A stretch of DNA of 64,000 nt from Kribbella rubisoli (GTDB taxonomy: Bacteria; Actinomycetota; Actinomycetes; Propionibacteriales; Kribbellaceae). The position numbers and the translations under genes were made by a program. Position 1 is the first letter of the stretch; the number at the start of each line of letters is the position of its first letter. Of the stretch, positions 53,587 through 61,775 are shown in pieces. Under the pieces are notes generated by a model that was given only the letters and a program-made list of their open reading frames with translations, did not search any database and was not told the DNA's origin. The DNA lies in assembly GCF_004217145.1 (NCBI RefSeq), contig NZ_SHKR01000011.1, forward strand, positions 186,001 to 250,000, read 5' to 3'.

Positions 53587-53677
53587 AGACAGCGCGGTCA
53601 CGGTCAACTGATGGCTCGTTCATCGTTGGAACGTGCCTGCCTGCGTGCTTGGGTAGGGGTGACTTGAGGAGGCGCGG

Positions 53678-54400
53678 GTGCGGCTGGCTGGGCGGGTGAT
53701 CGTGGTGACCGGGGCCGCGTCGGGGATCGGCGCGGCATGCGTCGAACGGGCGCTGACCGAGGGTGCGCAGGTCGTGCAGGTGGACATCCACCCGTGCAAA
53801 GAGCTGCCGGGGAAAGCCATCAGCGTGGTCGGTGACGTCGCGTCGCCGGACACCTGGGCGGAGGTCCGGTCCCGCGGCCGCGACGAGCTCGGCCCGGTCG
53901 ACGGCCTGGTCAGCAACGCGGTCTTCGTCGACATCAAGCCGGCCCACGAGCTCTCGCCGCCGTCCTGGCAACGCCAACTCGACGTCAACCTCACCGCGGC
54001 CTTCCTCGGATTCCAGGCGCTGTACGACGACCTCGTCGCGAACGCCGGCTCCGTCGTACTGGTCTCGTCCGTGCACGCGATCGCCGGGCTGCCCGGCCAT
54101 CCGGCGTACGCCGCGACGAAGGGCGCGCTGATCTCGCTCGGACGCCAACTGGCAGTCGAGTACGGTCGCTCGATCCGGGTGAACACCGTGCTTCCGGGCC
54201 CGGTCGTGACAGCAATGTGGGACCGCGTCGACGCCGAGGGGCGCGAACGCAGTGCGCAGGCGACTGCGCTGGGGCGGCTCGGCCAGCCGGACGAGGTGGC
54301 TCAGGCGGTGGCGTTCCTGCTGTCGTCCGAGGCGTCGTTCGTGACGGCGGCAAGCCTGGTGGTCGACGGCGGATGGTCCGCGGTGAAGGACTCTGCATGA
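53678..54400 (+). CDS. short-chain dehydrogenase, possible D-galactose dehydrogenase
   Basis: A 240-residue SDR. Cofactor site TGAASGIG, NNAG-equivalent SNAVFVD, catalytic serine in VLVSSVHA, and an intact YAATK. Its place as first gene in a unit with a galactonate dehydratase and epimerase suggests oxidation of galactose (or a related aldose such as fucose) to the lactone. This is inferred from context. GTG 53678 follows AGGAGG. The stop overlaps the GntR start by 4 bp. Confidence 0.85.
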   Translation: MRLAGRVIVVTGAASGIGAACVERALTEGAQVVQVDIHPCKELPGKAISVVGDVASPDTWAEVRSRGRDELGPVDGLVSNAVFVDIKPAHELSPPSWQRQLDVNLTAAFLGFQALYDDLVANAGSVVLVSSVHAIAGLPGHPAYAATKGALISLGRQLAVEYGRSIRVNTVLPGPVVTAMWDRVDAEGRERSAQATALGRLGQPDEVAQAVAFLLSSEASFVTAASLVVDGGWSAVKDSA

Positions 54401-55137
54401 GGGAGAGCGGTGTGACGGGGATTCAGCGCGGGGTGTCGCGTGGGCTGCACGGACAGATCGTGGAGGTGATGGCCGACCGCATCCTGTCCGGGCAGATCCC
54501 GGAGGGCGCGACCATCAACGTGACTGAGCTGCAGTCCGACCTCGGCGTCAGCCTGACTGCGGTCCGTGAGGCCTTGAAGGTGCTCACCGCCAAGGGGCTG
54601 GTGGACGCACGGCAGAAGCGCGGCACGTTCGTCCGGCCGCGATCGGACTGGAACCTGCTCGACGCGGACATGATCCGCTGGCACTTCAAAGACGCCGACT
54701 CGCGGCCCGAGCTGCTCGAGGAGCTGCACGAGGTGCGCGGGATCGTCGAGCCGGCCGCCGCCCGGCTGGCCGCGCTGCGATCCGAGGATTCCGACGTCGC
54801 GGCGCTTGACGAGGCACTCGCGGGGATGGAGTCCGCCGACGACAACCTCGCCGCGGCAGCCGCCGACCTCGCGTTCCACCGGGCGTTGCTGGCGGCAACC
54901 GGCAACGAACTGCTGACGAAGATGGAAGTGATCATGGAGACCGGGCTCGCCGACCGCGACCGGCTGGTGCACACGGTCAAGCCGTCGGATGATCCGATCC
55001 CGAGCCACCGGCTGGTCGTGGACGCGATCCGCGCGCACGACCCCGAAGGCGCCGAGCTCGCGATGCGCGAACTGCTGGCGAAGGCAGCCGAGGACCTCAC
55101 CGAAGTACGCGGATCGACTCGTCGGCGGCGCCGGTGA
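54397..55137 (+). CDS. GntR-family regulator, FCD (FadR) subfamily
   Basis: A 246-residue regulator. N-terminal winged helix (HGQIVEVMADRILSGQIPEGATIN, then VSLTAVREALKVLTAKGLV) and a C-terminal all-helical FCD domain with the metal-binding histidines in ADLAFHRALLAATGN and SHRLVVDAI. Members beside dgoD are DgoR-like and respond to galactonate or a keto-deoxy sugar acid. It probably binds the palindrome at 53559. Overlaps of 4 bp on both sides make it part of the catabolic operon. Confidence 0.9.
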   Translation: MRESGVTGIQRGVSRGLHGQIVEVMADRILSGQIPEGATINVTELQSDLGVSLTAVREALKVLTAKGLVDARQKRGTFVRPRSDWNLLDADMIRWHFKDADSRPELLEELHEVRGIVEPAAARLAALRSEDSDVAALDEALAGMESADDNLAAAAADLAFHRALLAATGNELLTKMEVIMETGLADRDRLVHTVKPSDDPIPSHRLVVDAIRAHDPEGAELAMRELLAKAAEDLTEVRGSTRRRRR

Positions 55138-56279
55138 AGATCGAGAAGATCGAGACGTTCCTCGTCCCACCGCGCTGGTTGTTCTGCCGGGTCGAGACGA
55201 GCGACGGCGTCGTCGGCTGGGGCGAGCCCGTCGTCGAGGGTCGCGCTGAGGTTGTGCGGGCCGCGATCGACGTACTCGCGGAGTACCTGATCGGCCAGGA
55301 CCCGCTGCAGATCGAGCGGCACTGGCAAGTGTTGACGAAGGGCGGGTTCTACCGCGGCGGGCCGGTGCTCAGCAGTGCGGTCGCCGGACTCGACCATGCT
55401 CTGTGGGACATCGCCGGCAAGGTGTACGGCGCTCCCGTCGCGGCACTGCTCGGTGGGCGGGTCCGTGATCGGGTCCGCGTGTACGCATGGGTCGGCGGGG
55501 ACGAGCCCTCCTCGATCGGCGACGCCGTCGCGGAGCAGGTCGCGGCCGGTATGACAGCGGTGAAGATGAACGCCAGCGGTCAGATCCAGGCCTCGCCGTC
55601 AGTTGCCGAGGTCAACGACATCGTCACCCGGCTCGCCGCTGCACGCGAGGTGCTCGGCGATTCCCGTGACGTCGCGATCGACCTGCATGGACGCGTCGGC
55701 GTTGCCGGCGCGCGGCGGATCCTGCACGCGGTCGAGGGTCTGCAGCCGATGTTCGTCGAAGAGCCGGTGCTGCCCGAGCAGATGGCGCATCTGTCCTCGG
55801 TGGTGGAGACCTCGACGATCCCGGTCGCGCTCGGGGAACGTCTGTACCACCGGGCCGAGTTCATGGCGCCGTTGAACGCGGGCGTCGCCGTCGTACAGCC
55901 GGACGTGTCGCACGCGGGCGGGATCTCCGAGCTGCGACGGATCGCCGTACTCGCGGATGCCCATGGTGCGATGCTTGCGCCGCATTGTCCGCTCGGGCCG
56001 ATCTCGCTGGCGGCTTCGTTGCAGGTCTCGTTCGCGACACCGAACTTCCTGATCCAGGAGCAGAGCCGCGGCATCCATTACAACGAATCGAGCGACCTCA
56101 CGTCGTACGTCGTGGACCCGGCGCCGTTCACCTGGGTCAACGGCCACGCGGAGTGGAATCCCCTGCCGGGCTTGGGGATCACGGTCGACGAGGAGGCGGT
56201 GCGCGCCGCCGACAAGATCGGTCACTCGTGGCGCAACCCCGTGTGGACCCACGAAGACGGCTCCTTCGCCGAATGGTGA
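55134..56279 (+). CDS. dgoD: D-galactonate dehydratase
   Basis: A 381-residue enolase-superfamily enzyme that dehydrates D-galactonate to 2-keto-3-deoxygalactonate. Metal ligands Asp183 (in IDLHGR), Glu209 (VEEP) and Glu235 (LGERL) fall at the same residue numbers as in the E. coli enzyme. His185 and the histidine in APHCPLGP (about 284) are the catalytic pair. The LIQEQSRGIHYN block is specific to this family. GTG 55134 overlaps the gntR stop. It is the strongest evidence that this island oxidises galactose. Confidence 0.95.
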   Translation: MKIEKIETFLVPPRWLFCRVETSDGVVGWGEPVVEGRAEVVRAAIDVLAEYLIGQDPLQIERHWQVLTKGGFYRGGPVLSSAVAGLDHALWDIAGKVYGAPVAALLGGRVRDRVRVYAWVGGDEPSSIGDAVAEQVAAGMTAVKMNASGQIQASPSVAEVNDIVTRLAAAREVLGDSRDVAIDLHGRVGVAGARRILHAVEGLQPMFVEEPVLPEQMAHLSSVVETSTIPVALGERLYHRAEFMAPLNAGVAVVQPDVSHAGGISELRRIAVLADAHGAMLAPHCPLGPISLAASLQVSFATPNFLIQEQSRGIHYNESSDLTSYVVDPAPFTWVNGHAEWNPLPGLGITVDEEAVRAADKIGHSWRNPVWTHEDGSFAEW

Positions 56280-57079
56280 CCGAGCACGCGGCCGGCCGGC
56301 TCGTGACCGTCGACGCGACCGACGGCGGTCGTTGGACCTCCCTACAGTTGGCCGGACGGGAGTGGCTCTGGGCCGGTCCCGGGCTGGTGACTGGCCCGCG
56401 CGCCGGGCTCGCCACGTTCATCGACGCCGGCGGCCTCGACGAATGCTTCCCGACGGTCCGCGGCACCCCGGATCACGGCGGGCTGTGGAACCAGCCTTGG
56501 GACGGTTCCGTCGAGTACGACGGCGCGGTGTTGACCCGCGCCTTCACAGCCGGCACGGATACGGTCAGCGTCGACTACCGCCTCGAAGCAGACCCTGGCT
56601 ATCGGTTCATCTGGGCCGCCCACGCACTCCTCGATTGCGTCGCGGGCACAGTCGTCTTCGCTCCGCCTGGGACTGAATGCAGGCTGTACCCCGAGGCGGC
56701 CGGTGAGCTTCCGTGGGCCTGGCCCGACGACGCGCCCTGGGTTGTATCTAGCTGGCCGAGCCCACTCGAGTTGGATACGTACGGCCCGTCGGACGGGACT
56801 GCTGCCGGGGCGATTCTGGTGGACTGTCCAACGGTTTCGGTGCGGGATCGCGGCGCCGAGCTCACGATGACATTGAGTTGCCCGGGGCAACCGGTCTCGA
56901 CCGCGTTGTGGCGGAACCAGGGCGGCTTCCCGACGGATGCGCCGTACCGGAGCCTCGGAGTAGAGCCGATGCTCGGACGGGTGTTCGACCTCGCGGAGGC
57001 CGGGCCTGACGACGCCGCGGTCGTGCCGGCGAGTGGTGAGCTGGCCTGGCGGCTCACGTTGTCCGCCAGGCCAGTGTGA
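56273..57079 (+). CDS. aldose 1-epimerase family protein
   Basis: A 268-residue beta-sandwich protein that looks like a galactose-mutarotase-fold enzyme: FIDAGGLDECFPTVRGTP, then DYRLEADPGYRFIWAAHALL, and the late SLGVEPMLGR. It would interconvert anomers of a released sugar so that the dehydrogenase can act on it. Catalytic histidine and glutamate cannot be assigned with certainty. ATG 56273 overlaps dgoD by 7 bp, and a GTG one codon later is also possible. It ends 2 bp before the convergent sialidase gene. Confidence 0.72.
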   Translation: MVTEHAAGRLVTVDATDGGRWTSLQLAGREWLWAGPGLVTGPRAGLATFIDAGGLDECFPTVRGTPDHGGLWNQPWDGSVEYDGAVLTRAFTAGTDTVSVDYRLEADPGYRFIWAAHALLDCVAGTVVFAPPGTECRLYPEAAGELPWAWPDDAPWVVSSWPSPLELDTYGPSDGTAAGAILVDCPTVSVRDRGAELTMTLSCPGQPVSTALWRNQGGFPTDAPYRSLGVEPMLGRVFDLAEAGPDDAAVVPASGELAWRLTLSARPV

Positions 57080-57081
57080 TG

Positions 57082-58875
57082 TCACCCGAGCGGCAGGTCG
57101 AGTACGACGTCCGGCACCGTCGTGGTGTTGGCGGTGCGGATGCTGTTGAGCTCCGTCGCGGTCAGGGCCCGTTTGTAGAGGCGGACCTCGTCCATCGAGC
57201 CGTCGAAGTGATGGGCGCCGTCGAGCCGCTGACCGACGTACATCTTGAACGGGCGGCCGGGGCTGACCGAGCCGCTCGGTGCGGTGACGCTCGCGGCCTG
57301 CGCGCCGTCGACCCAGATCGAGAGCGTCCCGGCTTTGCGTTGCAGGGCGACGTGATGCCAGGCGTTGTCGTTGTAGGCCTTGGTCGTCTGCACGGCCGCG
57401 GTGTTGCCGCCGGTGGTGATCAGGCCGCGGGTCCGGCCGTCCGCGGGTTCGGCTCGGAGCCAGAACTGCGAGAACTCGTTGATGTTGTAGCCCCAGAAGA
57501 TCGCCTGCGGGGTGGTGCTGGCGCCGTACTTGATCCAGGCCATAGCGGTGAAGTCGCCCGCGCCGACCGCGAGCGACTCGGCGTACGGGAGTTGGAGGGC
57601 GTCGTCCACGCCGTCGAAGTCTCTGGCCTGGCCGAACTTACCCGTGGTTGTGGTGGGTCCGCCGCGCAGGTAGGTGTCGTTGTGCAGGCCGCTGGTGTCC
57701 GGCGTCGTCGCACCGAGCGGTGCATCGGGGTGGCCGATGTCGTTCTCGGTGAAGCGGGCGAAGCGGATCTGGTCGCGCGCGTCGACCGTACCGCCTTCGT
57801 ACAGCAGGCCGATCTCGCCGGTCTCGAGGATCGCCAGATCGGAGTACCCCGACCAGTCGCTGGTGATTCGGGTGCCCTCAGCAACGGTCTGCCAGGTCTT
57901 GCCCTCGTCGAAGCTGGATCGGATCGTCATGTATCTGCGGCGATCGGGGTCCGCTGGGGCCGCGAACAGGATCCGGTTGTACTTGTCGCCCTGGTCAACG
58001 GCTCGCAGCCTTTGCAACGAGCCCTGCACGACCGGCGTCGTCAGTCCCGCGATGGTGGCAAACGGCGCTGCGAACGTCTGGCCGCCGTCGTTGCTGACCG
58101 CGGACATCCGGCTCGCTCCCGACGTACCGGCGTTGTTGCGGGCACCGGCGTACACGCCGCCGTCGACCTTCTCGACGACGCTGATCTCCTGCGGCGTCGC
58201 GTCCGAGCGGAGATCGGTCGCGCCCTTGTGCCAGGTCTCGCCGTGGTCGTCGCTGTAGACGAGTTGGCCGGCGTTCTGGCCGGCGCCGTTGTCGTAGTTC
58301 GTGCCTGCAACCAGCCGGCCGGCGTGGGCGCCGCGGGTGAGCTGGATGCCGTGCACCGGTCCGGTCGCGTACCAGCCCCAGGCCGGGTCGTCGATCTGGT
58401 CGCCGAGGTTCTTCGCCTTGCTCCACGTCTTCCCGTCGTCATCACTGAACTGGACGTACGGCGTTCGCGGGCGGCTCGTCGTGCCGGGATCCATCGTGCT
58501 CAGCAGGACGATCCGGCCGGTCTCATAGTCGACGATCGGGGCCGGGTTGCCGCGGGTCGCCACCGCGGTCGGGTCGGAGTCGGTTCCGGACAGTACGGTC
58601 TGGGTCGCCGACCAGGTGCGGCCGTCGTCGTCGGAGCGGCGCAGGACCAGGTCGATCTCCTGGGAGTCGGCGCACCACGTACGCCGGGCCTCGGCGAAGG
58701 CGAGCAGCGTGCCTGCCTTGGTCTTCACGATCGCGGGGATGCGGTAGCAGCCGTAGCCGGCGTCGCCTTTGTTGAACAGCACGGTCTGGGTGATGGCGGC
58801 CTGCGCTTGAGTCGGCATGGTCAGGCTTGCGGCGGTCAGAGCGAGCGCCGTGAGCAGGAGTTTGAGCTTGGGCAT
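57082..58875 (-). CDS. secreted GH33 exo-alpha-sialidase with LamG domain
   Basis: A 597-residue secreted sialidase. Signal peptide about 1-27. The RIP motif is YRIPAI, and the Asp-boxes are SDDDGRTW, SDDDGKTW, SDDHGETW, SNDGGQTF and SFDEGKTW on the six-bladed propeller. It is followed by a LamG/concanavalin-like lectin domain from about residue 390. It removes terminal sialic acid, exposing galactose on glycoconjugates, which may explain its place in a galactose island. ATG 58875 follows AGGAGG. No sialate catabolic genes are linked. Confidence 0.9.
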   Translation of the reverse strand: MPKLKLLLTALALTAASLTMPTQAQAAITQTVLFNKGDAGYGCYRIPAIVKTKAGTLLAFAEARRTWCADSQEIDLVLRRSDDDGRTWSATQTVLSGTDSDPTAVATRGNPAPIVDYETGRIVLLSTMDPGTTSRPRTPYVQFSDDDGKTWSKAKNLGDQIDDPAWGWYATGPVHGIQLTRGAHAGRLVAGTNYDNGAGQNAGQLVYSDDHGETWHKGATDLRSDATPQEISVVEKVDGGVYAGARNNAGTSGASRMSAVSNDGGQTFAAPFATIAGLTTPVVQGSLQRLRAVDQGDKYNRILFAAPADPDRRRYMTIRSSFDEGKTWQTVAEGTRITSDWSGYSDLAILETGEIGLLYEGGTVDARDQIRFARFTENDIGHPDAPLGATTPDTSGLHNDTYLRGGPTTTTGKFGQARDFDGVDDALQLPYAESLAVGAGDFTAMAWIKYGASTTPQAIFWGYNINEFSQFWLRAEPADGRTRGLITTGGNTAAVQTTKAYNDNAWHHVALQRKAGTLSIWVDGAQAASVTAPSGSVSPGRPFKMYVGQRLDGAHHFDGSMDEVRLYKRALTATELNSIRTANTTTVPDVVLDLPLG

Positions 58876-58897
58876 GGGCGGATGCCTCCTGAAAGTA

Positions 58898-58915
58898 AAC
58901 AACGGGGCGGTTGTT
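58898..58915. promoter_or_regulatory. inverted repeat upstream of the sialidase gene
   Basis: AACAAC (58898-58903) and GTTGTT (58910-58915) are inverted around 6 bp, directly upstream of the sialidase ribosome site. It is a possible repressor site. Its half-sites resemble those of the palindrome at 16456, but the spacing differs. Confidence 0.4.
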
Positions 58916-58959
58916 CACTCAGTAATTTAGCCACAGATCCGCCGTCTCGAACAGAGCTC

Positions 58960-58973
58960 ATAGGACGTCCTAT
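58960..58973 (+). promoter_or_regulatory. 14-bp perfect palindrome before the aldolase gene
   Basis: ATAGGACGTCCTAT lies 30 bp before the aldolase ATG, next to the leader. It is a strong candidate operator. GTAATTTA (58922-58929), which is shared with the core of the GntR palindrome at 53559, lies upstream in the same intergenic region. Confidence 0.5.
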
Positions 58974-59002
58974 CTGTGAAGTTGTCACCTAGGTTGGAGA
59001 CC

Positions 59003-59623
59003 ATGGACCTGCTTGCCGAACTCCGCACCCGGAAGCTGCTCGCGATCATCCGCGCCGACGGGGCGGATACCGCGCTCGCCTGCGTCGAGACGCTCGTCGA
59101 GGCCGGTGTCACCGCACTCGAGATCTCGCTCACCACCCCCGGCGGGGTGGAGGCGATCGCCAAGGCGCGTTCGCAGTACGACCCGCACATCCTGATCGGC
59201 GCCGGCACCGTCGTGACCGCGGCGCAGGCCGACGAGGTCGCCGCGGCTCGCGCCGGCTTCGTCGTCACTCCGGCGATCACGCGTGGTGCGCATCGCGCGG
59301 TTCAGCTCGGCCTGCCGCTGCTGTGCGGCGCGCTCACTCCGACCGAGGTCGTGGCTGCTCTGGACCTCGGCGCCACCGCGGTGAAGATCTTCCCGGCGAA
59401 GCTCCACGGTCCCGGGTATTTCAGTGAGCTGCTCGCACCGCTCCCCGACGCGCCGCTCATCGCCGTCGGCGGGGTTGACGCGCAGTCCGCGCCGAAGTAC
59501 CTGTCTGCTGGCGCGCTCGCCGTCGGCGTGGGTTCTCCGCTGTTGGGCGACGCGGGCGTTGGCGGTTCTTTGGCCGAGCTCGCCATCCGCGCCAGCACCT
59601 TCCGGACCGAGCTCGGCGTCTGA
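59003..59623 (+). CDS. KDPG/KDPGal aldolase family protein
   Basis: A 206-residue class I aldolase that splits 2-keto-3-deoxy-6-phosphogluconate or -galactonate to pyruvate and glyceraldehyde-3-phosphate. The catalytic glutamate is in ALEISLTTPGG, and the Schiff-base lysine is in TAVKIFPAKLHGPG. Length and motifs match both Eda and DgoA; context with dgoD favours DgoA. ATG 59003 follows TTGGAG. A GTG at 58976 is in frame but poorly placed. It is followed by three repeat units and a kinase gene. Confidence 0.9.
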   Translation: MDLLAELRTRKLLAIIRADGADTALACVETLVEAGVTALEISLTTPGGVEAIAKARSQYDPHILIGAGTVVTAAQADEVAAARAGFVVTPAITRGAHRAVQLGLPLLCGALTPTEVVAALDLGATAVKIFPAKLHGPGYFSELLAPLPDAPLIAVGGVDAQSAPKYLSAGALAVGVGSPLLGDAGVGGSLAELAIRASTFRTELGV

Positions 59624-59720
59624 CCGACTACGCACGCCCGGAGTACCTGATGACCGACAACGCGCACCCGACCTCTGGGAGTGCCTCATGACTGACGACG
59701 CGACCTCTCGGAGTACTTGA
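59621..59720 (+). repeat. triplicated start-site module with minicistrons
   Basis: Three imperfect units (59621-59650, 59651-59688, 59689-59720) each begin TGACNGACNACGC and end in GGAGT-NCYTSA-ATG. Each carries a ribosome site with an ATG 6-7 bases on. The first two ATGs open minicistrons of 13 codons (59650-59691) and 10 codons (59688-59720). Each minicistron stop overlaps the next ATG; the third ATG is the kinase start. It looks like tandem duplication of a translation initiation region. Confidence 0.75.
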
Positions 59721-60673
59721 TGACGGATCTCCTCACGTTCGGCGAGACGATGGTCTCGGTGCGGACCGCTCGGCCGATGCGCCTCGGCGGCGACGCGCAC
59801 CTGTCCATCGCCGGCTCCGAGAGCAACGTGGCGATCGGCGTCGCCCGGCTCGGCCACGACGCCGCCTGGTTGAGTGCCGTAGGCAACGATGAGCCGGGGC
59901 GGCTGATCCAGCGGACACTGCGCGCCGAGAACGTCGACACGACGTACCTGCGGTTCGCTGACGACTCGTTCACCGGGTTCATCGCGTTCGACCAGCCGTC
60001 GCACGACATCACCCGCGTCAGCTACCACCGCCGCGGATCGGCCGCATCCACCCTCACCGCTTCAGAAACCACCGCGGCTGTTGAGTCGGCGAATCCGACG
60101 CTGCTGCACGTCACCGGCATCACCCCGGCGCTCTCCGACACCGCGCGCGCCGCGACGTTGGCCGCCGTACGCACGGCATCTGCAGCGGGCGTCCAAGTCT
60201 CACTGGATGTGAACTACCGGGCCCGCCTGTGGTCCCGCGCAGACGCAGCTACGGCGATCGGCCAGCTCCTGCCTCACGTCCACACGGTCTTCTCCTCGGA
60301 CGACGAACTCGACCTGCTCACCGACGCGAGCGACCCAATCGCGGATCTCCTCAAGACCGTCGACACCCTCGTCGTCACCGCCGGCGGGAAGGGCGCGTGG
60401 GCGCATACCAAAGGCACCGGGTCGGCATCCGACGTACACACCGTCCACCGCCCGGCTCTCCCGGTCACCGTGGTCGACAGCATCGGCGCCGGCGACGCGT
60501 TCGTCTCCGGCTACCTGTCCGCCACCCTCGACAAGCTCTCCACCGAGTCTCGCCTCGAGAGGGCCACTACGTCCGGCGCGTTCTGCGTCACGGCGTACGG
60601 CGACTGGGAATCCCTCCCTACTCGCGAAGACCTGACCCTTCTGTCGCACTCACAAGGCACAGCCCTCCGCTGA
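59720..60673 (+). CDS. kdgK: PfkB-family 2-keto-3-deoxy sugar acid kinase
   Basis: A 317-residue ribokinase-like kinase. N-terminal GETMVSVRTARPMRLGG, substrate-binding GSESNVAIGVARLG, and the C-terminal DSIGAGDAFVSGYL motif with the catalytic aspartate. It would phosphorylate 2-keto-3-deoxygluconate or -galactonate with ATP, feeding the adjacent aldolase. The PfkB fold differs from the E. coli DgoK type. Expression may be tuned by the three-fold start module ahead of it. Confidence 0.87.
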   Translation: MTDLLTFGETMVSVRTARPMRLGGDAHLSIAGSESNVAIGVARLGHDAAWLSAVGNDEPGRLIQRTLRAENVDTTYLRFADDSFTGFIAFDQPSHDITRVSYHRRGSAASTLTASETTAAVESANPTLLHVTGITPALSDTARAATLAAVRTASAAGVQVSLDVNYRARLWSRADAATAIGQLLPHVHTVFSSDDELDLLTDASDPIADLLKTVDTLVVTAGGKGAWAHTKGTGSASDVHTVHRPALPVTVVDSIGAGDAFVSGYLSATLDKLSTESRLERATTSGAFCVTAYGDWESLPTREDLTLLSHSQGTALR

Positions 60674-60680
60674 GCACACG

Positions 60681-60731
60681 CTGTCCGCTGAGGTCACGGG
60701 CTGTCTGCTGAGGTCACGCCCTGTCTGCCGG
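60681..60731. repeat. 20-bp tandem direct repeat
   Basis: CTGTCCGCTGAGGTCACGGG (60681-60700) is followed by CTGTCTGCTGAGGTCACGCC (60701-60720) and a partial third unit from 60721. The array spans the gap between the convergent kinase and AraC genes and includes the last codons of the latter, whose stop lies at 60714-60716. Confidence 0.65.
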
Positions 60732-61703
60732 GGGACGCCGGAACTGCGAGCGGTACTCCCCCGGCGCCTTACCGGTGAGCCGCCGGAACAGGCGGCTGAA
60801 CGAGGCCGGATCCCTGTACCCCACCTCACCGGCAATGCGAGCCACGGTCCGGCCCGTCGTCTCCAGCAGTCGTCCAGCTCGGCGTACCCGCGCCGCCTGC
60901 AGGTACTCGAGCGGCGTACCGCCAGTTGCCTCACCGAACCGGCGTAGCAGTGTCCTCGAACTGACGTGAAGCTCACTGGCCAGTCGCTCCAGGTCGTAGG
61001 GAGCGTTGAGATGCTGGTCCAGCCAGCGCTTCACGTCGTCCGCGAAGGTCGAGCCCCCGGCCGGAAGTACCGACTGGTCGACGTACGGCGCCTGCGAGGT
61101 CCGGGCGTCGTCCACCAGCGCGATCCGGGCGGTCGTCCGCGCGATGGACTCACCGCTGTGCCGGCGGATCAGCGTGAGGGCGAAGTCGTACATCGCGCTG
61201 AACGCGGCGGTCGTAGTCACACCCTGATCGGTGACGACCAATTGATCGGCGCGGACCTCAACGGCCGGATACCGGCGCGCCAGCTGGTCGGCGTACAGCC
61301 AGGAGGTCGTGGCCGTACGGCGATCCAGCACACCGGCCTCGGCAAGCAGAAATGCGCCGATGCACAGCGACACCACCGCCCCACCACCAGCCGCGTGCGC
61401 CCGAATCGCCGCAAGCTCCGGTCCAAGCCGGGACAGCACACCGTCGACATCAACCGGCGACCCGACCTGGAACCCAGGCACAACCAGCACATCCGACGGC
61501 CGCAACGGTCCGACATCAATCCGCACGTCACCGGACGCAAGCACCCGCCGCCGAGGCGACACAATCCGCACGTCGTACGCCGCCTCAACCGTCCCGCGCA
61601 CCTCAGCGACCCGCGTCGCCATCGTCAGCAAATCCGGCACCCCATGCACTTCAGACGCGAAACACCCCGGATAAGCCAGCACCGAAACCCGAAGCCCCAC
61701 CAC
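60714..61703 (-). CDS. AraC-family regulator with GATase-1/DJ-1-like domain (GlxA type)
   Basis: A 329-residue regulator. The N-terminal half is a DJ-1/PfpI-like domain (VSVLAYPGCFASEVHG, then GGGAVVSLCIGAFLLAEAGVLDRR, with a cysteine at the nucleophile-elbow position). The C-terminal AraC domain has two helix-turn-helix motifs (LERLASELHVSSRTLLRRF and VARIAGEVGYRDPASFSRLFRR). GTG start. It is divergent from the dienelactone hydrolase, which is a plausible target. Confidence 0.9.
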   Translation of the reverse strand: MVGLRVSVLAYPGCFASEVHGVPDLLTMATRVAEVRGTVEAAYDVRIVSPRRRVLASGDVRIDVGPLRPSDVLVVPGFQVGSPVDVDGVLSRLGPELAAIRAHAAGGGAVVSLCIGAFLLAEAGVLDRRTATTSWLYADQLARRYPAVEVRADQLVVTDQGVTTTAAFSAMYDFALTLIRRHSGESIARTTARIALVDDARTSQAPYVDQSVLPAGGSTFADDVKRWLDQHLNAPYDLERLASELHVSSRTLLRRFGEATGGTPLEYLQAARVRRAGRLLETTGRTVARIAGEVGYRDPASFSRLFRRLTGKAPGEYRSQFRRPPADRA

Positions 61704-61775
61704 CTGGCGAGATTAACCAACATCTTGGCGATCCCGCCAGTAGTCGCCCGCCGGGTCTGCAGACATCCTCAGGTC

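Noticed and set aside
57076-58992. A 638-codon plus-strand frame opposite the sialidase
   Set aside because: The minus strand encodes a full GH33 enzyme with five Asp-boxes and a signal peptide. The plus frame has low-complexity Val/Arg/Gly composition only.
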